A stretch of DNA of 64,000 bases. Source: Bradyrhizobium sp. CCGE-LA001 (GTDB taxonomy: Bacteria > Pseudomonadota > Alphaproteobacteria > Rhizobiales > Xanthobacteraceae). Below are positions 8,485-15,959 of this stretch, piece after piece. Under the pieces are notes generated by a model, which saw only the letters and a list, made by a program, of their open reading frames with translations, was not told the DNA's origin and did no database searches. Each line of letters begins with the position of its first letter. Positions within the stretch are counted from its first letter, which is position 1. Both the position numbers and the translations under genes were made by a program. The stretch is from NCBI RefSeq assembly GCF_000296215.2, contig NZ_CP013949.1:620001-684000 (forward strand), written 5' to 3'.

Positions 8485-9117
8485 ATGCCGATCGATTCAT
8501 CAAAATTCTTCGACTCCATCCGCGTGAAGCCGCGGGGCAAGCAGCCGGAAGTGAAGCCGCGTGACACCGTGGCCGCTTGCGAGTGGGCCGGCTGTCAGAA
8601 CAAGGGCGCGCATCGCGCGCCGAAGGGTCGCGAGAACCAGCGCGAGTACTGGCACTTCTGCCTCGACCATGTGCGCGAGTACAACCAGAACTACAATTTC
8701 TTCTCCGGCATGAATGCCGATGCGGTGGCGCGCTACCAGAAGGATGCGCTGACCGGCCATCGCCCGACCTGGAAGATGGGCGCCAATGGCGGCAAGAAGG
8801 GTGCGGAAGCCGAGATCGACATGGCCTCCGATCCGTTCAGCATGTTCAGCGAGATCAACGGCCGCGTCAGCTGGCGGAAGGGGCCGGAGGCCGAGCCCAA
8901 GGCCGAGACGCGCAAGGTGATGAACGCCGAGCGCAAGGCGCTTCAGGTCATGGGCCTCGGCCCCAGCGCCACGCTCGCCGACGTCAAGACCAAGTACAAG
9001 GCGCTGGTGAAGCAGCACCACCCCGACGCCAATGGCGGCGACCGCTCCACCGAGGATCGCCTGATCGAGATCATCAAGGCGTATAATTATCTGAAGACGG
9101 TGGTGCGAGAGGCGTAG
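8485..9117 (+). CDS. J-domain (DnaJ-like) protein with N-terminal Cys/His segment
   Basis: A 210-residue protein with a C-terminal J domain (about 150-205): ALQVMGLGPSATLADVKTKY, then the HPD tripeptide in VKQHHPDANGGD, the part that stimulates DnaK ATPase. The N-terminal half has CEWAGCQNKGAH and WHFCLDH, a Cys/His pattern that might bind zinc. It lacks the Gly/Phe and zinc-finger regions of true DnaJ, so it is a specialised co-chaperone. The client is unknown. Confidence 0.88.
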   Translation: MPIDSSKFFDSIRVKPRGKQPEVKPRDTVAACEWAGCQNKGAHRAPKGRENQREYWHFCLDHVREYNQNYNFFSGMNADAVARYQKDALTGHRPTWKMGANGGKKGAEAEIDMASDPFSMFSEINGRVSWRKGPEAEPKAETRKVMNAERKALQVMGLGPSATLADVKTKYKALVKQHHPDANGGDRSTEDRLIEIIKAYNYLKTVVREA

Positions 9118-9169
9118 GGCCTCGCGATCGCTGCATAGGGTCGAGGAACCTCGGCGCCACATCCTCGGT

Positions 9170-9321
9170 GTCGTCCCGGACAAGCGAAGCGCAGATCCGG
9201 GACCCATAACCCCAGGGAGAGGTTTGGCGAAGACTCGCAGCGAAGCCGTCTTCCCGCGGTACTCTCACTTAAGTTCATCGATAGATCACGCGGTATGGGT
9301 CCCGGCTTTCGCCGGGACGAC
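9170..9321. repeat. Palindromic repeat (GTCGTCCCGG family)
   Basis: Outer arms GTCGTCCCGG and CCGGGACGAC, with GGGACCCATA and TATGGGTCCC inside, around a non-palindromic centre. It lies between convergent genes. A better-preserved copy is at 15833-15947. Confidence 0.7.
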
Positions 9322-9347
9322 ATGGTGTTACGCCGTGCTACCGCGCC

Positions 9348-10439
9348 TCACTCCGGCATCGCGCCTACATAGGACGAACTCGGCCGGATCAGCCGCCCGG
9401 TCCGCTGCTGCTCGCGCGCATGCGCGGTCCATCCCGCGACCCGCGCCACCGCGAAGATCGGCGTGAAGGCCTGCCTCGGGATCGTGAGCGCGTCGAGCAG
9501 GATCGCGGTGAAGAACTCGACATTGGTCTCCAGCGGCCGGTCCGGGTTCTTGTTGCGCAGCGCCGAGCGGATATAGGCCTCGACCTCGCCGGCAAACGGC
9601 AAATCGGTGCCGTTCGACGCCAGTGCTTCGACCGCGGTCTTCAGCACGTCGGCGCGCGGATCGCGCACGCGATAGATGCGGTGGCCAAAACCCATCATCC
9701 GCTCGCCGCGCGCCAGTGCCGCATCGACCCATGGCTGGATCCGCTCGCGCGAGCCGATCGCATTGAGCATCTCCAGCACCGGCTCCGGTGCCCCGCCATG
9801 CAAGGGGCCGGTGAGCGCGCAATAGCCTGCGGTGACGGCGGCGAATAGATCGGCCTGCGTCGAGGCCACGACGCGCGCGGTGAAGGTCGAGGCATTCATG
9901 CCGTGGTCGCTGGCGGTGACGAGATAGGCATCGAGCGCGGTGACTTCGCGTGTTGCAGGCGCGCGCCCATGCAGCATGCGGAGCGTATCGGCGGCATGGC
10001 TCGCGTTGCGATCAGGCGCGACCGGCTCGAGGCCCTTGGCGCGGCGGACCAGCGCGCCCGCAATCACCGGGAACGCGCCGACGATGGTGGCCTCGTGCTC
10101 GAGGCCGTGCTCGGCGCGCAGCCCCGCGACGGCCGCACGAAACCCGTCGACGATGCCCATGCCCTGTGTTGCCGGCAGCAGCTCCGGCAAGCGCGCGAAG
10201 GCGCGCTCCCGCGCAGCGCCCAGGCTCGCCCGCACGTGAGCTTCGCTCAAGGCCGTCTTGCTGGCGCCGTTCCAGAGCCGGGCGGTGACGTCCTCGAAGC
10301 TCGATTTGGCGGCGAGGCTGCCGACATGCTCGCCGGCGATGATCAGTTCGCCGCGCTCGCCGTCGACATGGCTCAGCACGGTCTCGGCTGCGGGGACGCC
10401 GTCCAATCCGATCTGGCTTTTGGTGAGGTGGATGTTCAT
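9348..10439 (-). CDS. Citrate synthase family protein (CitA/NVEF type)
   Basis: A 363-residue homologue of citrate or 2-methylcitrate synthase, which condenses oxaloacetate with an acyl-CoA. Active-site histidines appear in SDHGMNAST (His179), GPLHGGA (His214) and GFGHRIY (His253). The residue matching the catalytic Asp of pig citrate synthase is Glu308 (NVEFF), a change I recall in actinobacterial CitA-type proteins. The start at MNIHLTKS is fixed by an AGGAG site; the frame is open eight codons further. It diverges from an HTH-fused paralogue across an 81-bp palindrome-bearing spacer, so both may share control. The true substrate is uncertain. Confidence 0.88.
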   Translation of the reverse strand: MNIHLTKSQIGLDGVPAAETVLSHVDGERGELIIAGEHVGSLAAKSSFEDVTARLWNGASKTALSEAHVRASLGAARERAFARLPELLPATQGMGIVDGFRAAVAGLRAEHGLEHEATIVGAFPVIAGALVRRAKGLEPVAPDRNASHAADTLRMLHGRAPATREVTALDAYLVTASDHGMNASTFTARVVASTQADLFAAVTAGYCALTGPLHGGAPEPVLEMLNAIGSRERIQPWVDAALARGERMMGFGHRIYRVRDPRADVLKTAVEALASNGTDLPFAGEVEAYIRSALRNKNPDRPLETNVEFFTAILLDALTIPRQAFTPIFAVARVAGWTAHAREQQRTGRLIRPSSSYVGAMPE

Positions 10440-10484
10440 GGCCCAATCTCCTTTGCGCTGCACCCAGTGGTAAGGTCGGGTCTC

Positions 10485-10520
10485 TCGACAGATTGATCAA
10501 TCTTGATTACATAAATCAAT
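10485..10520 (+). promoter_or_regulatory. Putative leaderless promoter with operator palindromes
   Basis: A TCGACA (-35, 10485-10490) and TACATA (-10, 10508-10513) pair with 17-bp spacing would start transcription about at the ATG at 10521. The spacer contains the perfect palindrome GATTGATCAATC (10491-10502). A second inverted repeat, TTGATT-N5-AATCAA, covers 10503-10519. No ribosome binding site precedes the ATG. The natural candidate to bind is the HTH domain of the downstream protein itself. Confidence 0.5.
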
Positions 10521-11738
10521 ATGAAATATTCCAGCGAGCTTTACCTCTCCGCCCGGGAGGCCGCCGCCGAACTCGCGATCTCGCCGGCCACGCTCTACGC
10601 CTATGTCAGCCGCGGCCTGATCCGCTCCGAACCGACGCCGGACTCGCGGAAGAACCGCTACCGCGCCGAGGACGTCCGAGCGCTGAAGGAGCGTCGGGTG
10701 CCCTCGCCCGAGCCGCGGGGCCTGCGGAGTTTCGACGCCGACCTGCCGGTGATGGATACGGAGATCTCGACCATCACCGAGGAGGGCGCGATCTATCGCG
10801 GCGTCAACTGCGTCGATCTCGCCGAGAACGACACGCTGGAGCACGCGGCCACGCTGCTGTGGGACGTCTCCGGCGTCGATCCGTTCGCGCCTGACAATCT
10901 GCCGCTTCTGTCCGAGGAGATGCGCACGATCGGTCAGGCAGCGCGCCGGGCCGCTCCGATCGACCGCGCCATTGCCGTGCTCGCGCTGGCCGCGAGCGCC
11001 GATCCCCGCGCTTTCACCCGCGCGCCCGATGGCCGCGCGCTGGTCGGTGCGCGCATCGTCCGCCTGCTGGTCGGGACCATGCTCAATGCGGAAGCCTCGG
11101 CCGAGCCGCTGCATCAGCAGGTGGGACAAGCCTGGGCGGCGGACAACAAGCATGCGTCCGATCTGATCCGCCGCGCGCTGGTGCTGCTCGCCGACCATGA
11201 GCTGAACGCCTCGACCTTCACCGCGCGCTGCGCGGCCTCGACCGGCCTCAATCTCTATGACTCCGTGATCGCCGGTCTCGCCGCGCTGAAGGGGCCCAAG
11301 CATGGCGGCGCCGGCGTGCTGGCCTCGCAGCTCGTGAAGACGCTGATCGATCGTGATGTCGAGCCGATGGTACGCGAGCGCGTCGCGCTCGGCGAGCGTT
11401 TTGCCGGCTTCGGCCACGGCGTCTACAAGCGCGGCGATCGCCGCGCCCAATCGCTACTGAACGCCTTGTCGCGCGCCGGCGCGCCGCGAAAGTTCACCCG
11501 CGAAGTGCCGGAGCGGATCGCGGAAGCCACCGGCGAGTTCGTCAACATCGACTATGCCCTCGCCGTGCTCGTGCACGCCCTGCGCCTGCCCGCCGGTAGC
11601 GAGCTCGCGCTGTTCGCCATGGCCCGCAGCGTCGGCTGGATCGCCCATGCCAGCGAGCAATTGCAGTTCGGCAAGTTGATCAGGCCAAGGGCGAGGTATG
11701 TGGGGCCGGCGCCGGGGAGGCGGGTGGCTAAGGATTAA
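10521..11738 (+). CDS. Citrate synthase homologue with N-terminal helix-turn-helix domain
   Basis: A 405-residue fusion. Residues 8-57 form a MerR/excisionase-type DNA-binding domain (YLSAREAAAELAISPATLYA, then a wing ending NRYRAEDVRAL). Residues from about 75 on are a citrate synthase fold with His226 (ADHELNAST), His261 (GPKHGGA), His299 (GFGHGVYKRG) and Asp344 (NIDYALAV), so the catalytic residues are intact. Such fusions suggest either an autoregulated enzyme or a regulator that senses CoA thioesters or oxo-acids. The ATG follows the promoter palindromes with no ribosome binding site. It diverges from the CitA-type paralogue. Confidence 0.85.
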   Translation: MKYSSELYLSAREAAAELAISPATLYAYVSRGLIRSEPTPDSRKNRYRAEDVRALKERRVPSPEPRGLRSFDADLPVMDTEISTITEEGAIYRGVNCVDLAENDTLEHAATLLWDVSGVDPFAPDNLPLLSEEMRTIGQAARRAAPIDRAIAVLALAASADPRAFTRAPDGRALVGARIVRLLVGTMLNAEASAEPLHQQVGQAWAADNKHASDLIRRALVLLADHELNASTFTARCAASTGLNLYDSVIAGLAALKGPKHGGAGVLASQLVKTLIDRDVEPMVRERVALGERFAGFGHGVYKRGDRRAQSLLNALSRAGAPRKFTREVPERIAEATGEFVNIDYALAVLVHALRLPAGSELALFAMARSVGWIAHASEQLQFGKLIRPRARYVGPAPGRRVAKD

Positions 11739-11763
11739 TGTGCGGAGGGCCCACACATGCGTG

Positions 11764-12693
11764 TCAGCCCAAGCTTCCGGCGAACCGCTCGGCGAGCCTG
11801 TTCTTCCTGAATGCGTCCGCGACCCAGTCCACGAAAGCTCTCGTCTTTGCCGGCACGAGCTTGCGCGATGCATGGTAGATCGAGATCGCGCCGGCGTCGC
11901 AATACCAGCGCGGCACCAGGCGGACGAGCGACCGATTTTCGAGCGCCGGAAGGATGTCCGCGGTGGCGAGCATGGCAACTCCCAGGCCCAACAATGCAGC
12001 CTCTCGCATTGCTGTGGGATCGTTGACCACGAAGGATTGAGACAGCACCGCCTCAACCTCCTGGCCCGAAACATCGCGCATCGACCAATGACGGATGCGT
12101 CCCGTCTGCAGCGAGCGCATGACGATGCCGTCCAGTGCGGCTAATTCGTCCGGCCGGATCGGTGCTAGACGACCGGCCATGTAGGCTGGCGACGCCACGG
12201 CGACGATGTGGGCAGGTGCAAGGGTTCGGCTGACGAGACCCGGTAACAATTCGAATCCGCCTCCGATCGCTGCGTCGTAGCCTTCGCCGACCAGATCGAC
12301 CTGACGATTCTCGAAGTGCCACTCGGGGCGGACGCGCGGATAGCGCGCCAGAAAGCCCGGAAGAAGCGGTAGGATGTGGGATGTGCCGAATGTCGGTGGC
12401 AGGCTGACCTTGAGAAGGCCCGCCGGCTCCTCACTTCCAGTCGATATTCCGGCGATGGCTGCCTGGAGCCCCTCAAGATTGCCGGCAATCGCCGCGCGAA
12501 ACGTCTCTCCGGCCTCGGTCAGCGTCAGCTTCCGCGTCGAGCGATGAAACAGGCGGACACCGAGATTGCGCTCCAGCATGGCGACGTTGCGACTGACGGC
12601 CGCGGGCGTCAGCGAGAGCCGTCGACCAGCTTCTGAAAAGCTGCCGCATTCAGCGCTGCGGATGAAGGATTCGAGATTCGCCAGCGTTTCCAT
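11764..12693 (-). CDS. LysR family transcriptional regulator
   Basis: A 309-residue regulator with the LysR winged helix at the N-terminus (LESFIRSAECGSFSEAGRRL, LTPAAVSRNVAMLERNLGVR, LFHRSTRKLTLTEAG) and a periplasmic-binding-like effector domain from about residue 90. The PxFxxR-like tail resembles the DsdA/AaeR-type subgroup that usually controls a divergent gene. Here the divergent neighbour, 125 bp away, is an F420-reductase-like oxidoreductase, the most likely target. An imperfect dyad around 12706-12719 (GATCTTTGAAAATC) lies in the shared spacer. Confidence 0.9.
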   Translation of the reverse strand: METLANLESFIRSAECGSFSEAGRRLSLTPAAVSRNVAMLERNLGVRLFHRSTRKLTLTEAGETFRAAIAGNLEGLQAAIAGISTGSEEPAGLLKVSLPPTFGTSHILPLLPGFLARYPRVRPEWHFENRQVDLVGEGYDAAIGGGFELLPGLVSRTLAPAHIVAVASPAYMAGRLAPIRPDELAALDGIVMRSLQTGRIRHWSMRDVSGQEVEAVLSQSFVVNDPTAMREAALLGLGVAMLATADILPALENRSLVRLVPRWYCDAGAISIYHASRKLVPAKTRAFVDWVADAFRKNRLAERFAGSLG

Positions 12694-12818
12694 GAGCTCA
12701 TTTACAAGCGATCTTTGAAAATCTTACGACCGATACACGCCTAATCAAAGGGGAATGTTTGCGTCATCTCTACGCCATCGGTCAGCACGGCTGATCCCAA
12801 CCACTTCGGAGTTGTTCC

Positions 12819-13421
12819 ATGTCCACCATCGGCATCATCGGCGCCGGCAATATCGGCCGCGCCATCGCTCAGGCGCTGGCGCGCAATGGCATCGCCGCAA
12901 CCCTGTCCAACAGCCGCGGCCCCGAAAGCTTGGCCGCGACGGTGGCCGAGATTGGTCCGCTCGTGACCGCCGGCACCCGCGAAGAGGCGGCTGCCAAGGA
13001 TATCGTCTTCGTCGCGGTCAACTGGTCGAAGCTGCCTCAGGCGCTCGCCGGGCTGCCGCCGTTCGGCGACCGCATCGTCATTGACGCCAACAATCCGATC
13101 GAGGCGCCCTTGTTCAAGCCGGCTGATCTCGGCGGCCGCGCCTCGTCGGAAGTTTTCGCCGATCTGGTGCCCGCGGCGCGCGTCGTGAAGGCCTTCAATC
13201 ATCTCTTGGCGCAGGTCCTCGCGAGCGATCCGGCGAGCGACGGCGGCAAGCGCGTGCTGTTCTATTCGGGAGATGATGTTGGTGCGAAAGCAAGCGTTGG
13301 CGCACTGATCGATCGGCTCGGATTCTTTGGCATCGACCTGGGCTCGCTGGCGATCGGAGCAAGGTTGACCCAGTTTCCCGGCGGTCCGCTTCCGGCGCTG
13401 AACCTGGTCAAGTTCGGCTGA
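12819..13421 (+). CDS. NADPH-dependent F420 reductase-like oxidoreductase
   Basis: A 200-residue Rossmann protein of the NADP-oxidoreductase coenzyme-F420-dependent family. It opens with the dinucleotide motif GIIGAGNIGRAIAQAL, keeps DIVFVAVNW and VIDANNPIE, and ends with the family segment around ARVVKAFNHLLAQVL. Many bacterial members do not use F420 and have unknown substrates. The 5' neighbour is a divergent LysR gene; an NTF2-like gene follows after 47 bp on the same strand, suggesting a small regulated operon. Confidence 0.82.
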   Translation: MSTIGIIGAGNIGRAIAQALARNGIAATLSNSRGPESLAATVAEIGPLVTAGTREEAAAKDIVFVAVNWSKLPQALAGLPPFGDRIVIDANNPIEAPLFKPADLGGRASSEVFADLVPAARVVKAFNHLLAQVLASDPASDGGKRVLFYSGDDVGAKASVGALIDRLGFFGIDLGSLAIGARLTQFPGGPLPALNLVKFG

Positions 13422-13468
13422 TGAACCGAAGATGATCGCCAACACGAGGCACGACGAAAGGCTGCAAG

Positions 13469-13840
13469 ATGACAACCGACAATATCGATTTCGACCATCT
13501 GCTCCGGTCGAACCTGGAGCGCGTGTTCAACGAGCGGGACGATGACAAGCGGCGAGCCGCTGTCGCGGAGCTGTTCGTTGAGGCCCCAATTATGTACGAG
13601 CCGACGAACATCGTTCGCGGACAGTCGGGGATATCGCGCGTCGCCGGAGAGCTTCTCAAGCAGTTCGGGCCGGCATTCAGGTTCGTGCCCGATGGCATCG
13701 CGGTCGGGCATCATGGCTTGGGGCGGCTGGCTTGGCACGGCGGTCCCGAGCATGGGCGCGTCGCAGTGACGGGAGCCGACGTGGCTCTCGTCGAAGGCGG
13801 CAGGATCTCGCGGCTGTGGGTGTTGCTCAATCCGAAGTGA
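13469..13840 (+). CDS. SnoaL-like NTF2-fold protein
   Basis: A 123-residue single-domain protein with an NTF2-like pattern: an N-terminal helix (LERVFNERDDDKRRAAVAEL), the FVEAPIMYEP strand and a C-terminal sheet ending VEGGRISRLWVLLNP. The substrate is not inferable. It lies 47 bp downstream of the F420-reductase-like gene and converges on the dedA-type gene. Confidence 0.75.
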   Translation: MTTDNIDFDHLLRSNLERVFNERDDDKRRAAVAELFVEAPIMYEPTNIVRGQSGISRVAGELLKQFGPAFRFVPDGIAVGHHGLGRLAWHGGPEHGRVAVTGADVALVEGGRISRLWVLLNPK

Positions 13841-13860
13841 AAGAAGGTCGCGCCGCCGGA

Positions 13861-14520
13861 CTAGCTCTGCGGCTTCGATGCCTTGGTTTCGCTCGCGTTC
13901 CGGCGCCGGATGATCCAAACGGTCAGGCCCAGCACGATCGCTGCGCCGACCACCGTCAGGATCCAGATGTGCTTGCCGATATGCGCGTGATGATGCAGCC
14001 CGGCATATTCGTGCAGGGCCGACACCGCCAGCACGCCCGGCAGCACATGGGCCGGCGCCCAGGTCAGGATCGCCGGGATGTTCACCGCGTAGAACTTCGC
14101 CGGCGCCATCCCCAGCGCTCCCGCCGTCACCGGCACGAAGGCGCGGATCGGCGGCACGAAGCGTGCGAAGAACACCGCCCAGGTGCCGAAGCGGTTGAAG
14201 AAGCTTTCGCTCTGCGCGACCACACGCGGATAGTTCGTCAGCGGCCAAGTGGTGAGGATCTCGCGTTGCCGCCGGTGCCCGATCCAATAGGCCGACCCAT
14301 CCCCGAGCACCGCGCCGAGCGCGGCCGCCAGCAGCACCCATGGCAGCTTCAATTCGCCGCCCGGGACCAGCGCGCTCAGCGCCAGGATGATGGTTGAGCC
14401 GGGGATCACTGAGCCCACCACCGGAACGGCTTCGAGCAGCGCCGCCAGGAACAGGGTCAGATAGGCCAGCCACGCATGGGCCGAGACGAAGGCGATGAGG
14501 GGATCGAGGAAGGTTGTCAC
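13861..14520 (-). CDS. DedA family inner-membrane protein
   Basis: A 219-residue DedA/VTT-domain protein. These have been tied to membrane homeostasis and lipid-carrier flipping. It has several hydrophobic segments, the conserved re-entrant-type stretch VGSVIPGSTIILAL, the GDGSAYWIGHR turn and the FARFVPPIRAFVPVTAGALGM signature with the essential Arg residues. The C-terminus is a basic cytoplasmic tail. It converges on the SnoaL-like gene and diverges from cobS. Confidence 0.9.
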   Translation of the reverse strand: MTTFLDPLIAFVSAHAWLAYLTLFLAALLEAVPVVGSVIPGSTIILALSALVPGGELKLPWVLLAAALGAVLGDGSAYWIGHRRQREILTTWPLTNYPRVVAQSESFFNRFGTWAVFFARFVPPIRAFVPVTAGALGMAPAKFYAVNIPAILTWAPAHVLPGVLAVSALHEYAGLHHHAHIGKHIWILTVVGAAIVLGLTVWIIRRRNASETKASKPQS

Positions 14521-14818
14521 GTCGTCTCAAGGGTGGGGCTGGAGCAGCGAGAGTCAGACCCTACATAGGCAAGCATATGCGGCAACAGTGCCATTTCGGC
14601 CGGCAGCGAGGTTACCCCGCCCGAAATTCGGGCGTGATTCGCAAGGCAGCCCTCCAAAAACTGCGTTCCTTGCCTATCTAAATGAAAACACAACGGAACT
14701 TTGATTGGTGGCCGGGCTTCTGCCGGCAACGCGTCTCTGATAGGTTGATTTTCAGCACCCAGCCGCAGCCAACGTGCGAATAACCGGTTTCGGGACCGCC
14801 CGGGACCTCGGAGGATTG
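14521..14818. other. Intergenic region upstream of cobS
   Basis: 298 bp between the divergent dedA-type and cobS genes. It contains a 17-bp palindrome, CGCCCGAAATTCGGGCG (14618-14634). I looked for a cobalamin riboswitch and saw no B12-box-like segment. No further gene is seen. Confidence 0.5.
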
Positions 14819-15817
14819 ATGACGACCGCCGCCCTGTCCAAAGTTGAGGAAGTTTCCGGTCAGCCCGACATGAAGGTGTCGGTGCGCCAGGTGTTCGGGA
14901 TCGACAGCGATCTCGAAGTCCCCGCCTATTCCGAAGTCGATCCTCACGTGCCCGAAGTCGATTCCGACTATCGCTTCGACCGCGCCACCACGCTCGCCAT
15001 TCTCGCTGGCTTTGCCCGCAACCGCCGCGTGATGGTGACCGGCTATCACGGCACCGGCAAATCCACCCATATCGAGCAGGTCGCCGCGCGGCTGAACTGG
15101 CCCTGCGTGCGCGTCAATCTCGACAGCCACATCAGCCGTATCGACCTCGTCGGCAAGGACTCCATCGTGGTCCGCGACGGCAAGCAGGTCACCGAATTCC
15201 GCGATGGCATCCTGCCCTGGGCGCTGCAGAACAATGTCGCGCTGGTGTTCGACGAATACGACGCCGGCCGCCCGGACGTGATGTTCGTGATCCAGCGCGT
15301 GCTTGAGGTGTCGGGCCGCCTGACGCTGCTCGACCAGAACAAGGTGATCAAGCCGCATCCGGCGTTCCGGCTGTTCGCCACGGCGAACACCGTCGGTCTC
15401 GGCGACACTTCGGGCCTCTATCACGGTACCCAGCAGATCAACCAGGGCCAGATGGACCGCTGGTCGATCGTCACCACGCTGAACTATCTCAGCCATGACG
15501 AGGAAGTGGAGATCGTGCTGGCCAAGGCCAAGCATTATCGCACCCAGGAGGGCCGCGACATCGTCAACAAGATGGTGCGCCTCGCCGATCTCACCCGCAA
15601 CGCTTTCGCCAACGGCGACCTGTCGACGGTGATGAGCCCGCGCACGGTGATCACCTGGGCAGAGAACTCCGACATCTTCGGCGACATCGGCTTTGCCTTC
15701 CGCGTCACCTTCCTCAACAAATGCGACGAGCTCGAGCGTCCGCTGGTCGCCGAGTTCTATCAGCGCTGCTTCAATACGGAGCTGCCGGAATCCGCGGTGA
15801 ACGTGGCACTGAGCTGA
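14819..15817 (+). CDS. cobS: Aerobic cobaltochelatase subunit CobS
   Basis: AAA+ ATPase subunit of the CobNST complex that inserts Co2+ into hydrogenobyrinic acid a,c-diamide in aerobic B12 synthesis. The 332-residue product has Walker A GYHGTGKST (75-83), Walker B LVFDEYDAG (about 143) and the sensor segment LFATANTVGLGD. An excellent GGAGG site sets the start at ATG 14819. cobT follows after a palindromic repeat. No cobN is in the window. Confidence 0.94.
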   Translation: MTTAALSKVEEVSGQPDMKVSVRQVFGIDSDLEVPAYSEVDPHVPEVDSDYRFDRATTLAILAGFARNRRVMVTGYHGTGKSTHIEQVAARLNWPCVRVNLDSHISRIDLVGKDSIVVRDGKQVTEFRDGILPWALQNNVALVFDEYDAGRPDVMFVIQRVLEVSGRLTLLDQNKVIKPHPAFRLFATANTVGLGDTSGLYHGTQQINQGQMDRWSIVTTLNYLSHDEEVEIVLAKAKHYRTQEGRDIVNKMVRLADLTRNAFANGDLSTVMSPRTVITWAENSDIFGDIGFAFRVTFLNKCDELERPLVAEFYQRCFNTELPESAVNVALS

Positions 15818-15832
15818 GGCTCTCTCGGTGTT

Positions 15833-15947
15833 GTCGTCCCGGCGAAGGCCGGGACCCATACCGCGTGATGTCTCGATTGAACGTCACTGCTAGTTTCCTG
15901 ACACAGAGCGGCCGGTGGTTATGGGTCCCGGCCTTCGCCGGGACGAC
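15833..15947. repeat. Palindromic repeat with perfect 28-bp arms
   Basis: The arm at 15833-15860 (starting GTCGTCCCGGCGAAGGCC) is matched exactly by its complement at 15920-15947. It sits inside the cobS-cobT gap, so it is part of the transcript if the genes are co-transcribed. Same family as 9170-9321. Confidence 0.85.
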
Positions 15948-15959
15948 AGATAGGGTCAG

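Noticed and set aside
14521..14818. Cobalamin riboswitch before cobS
   Set aside because: No B12-box-like segment or matching fold found; only a short palindrome.
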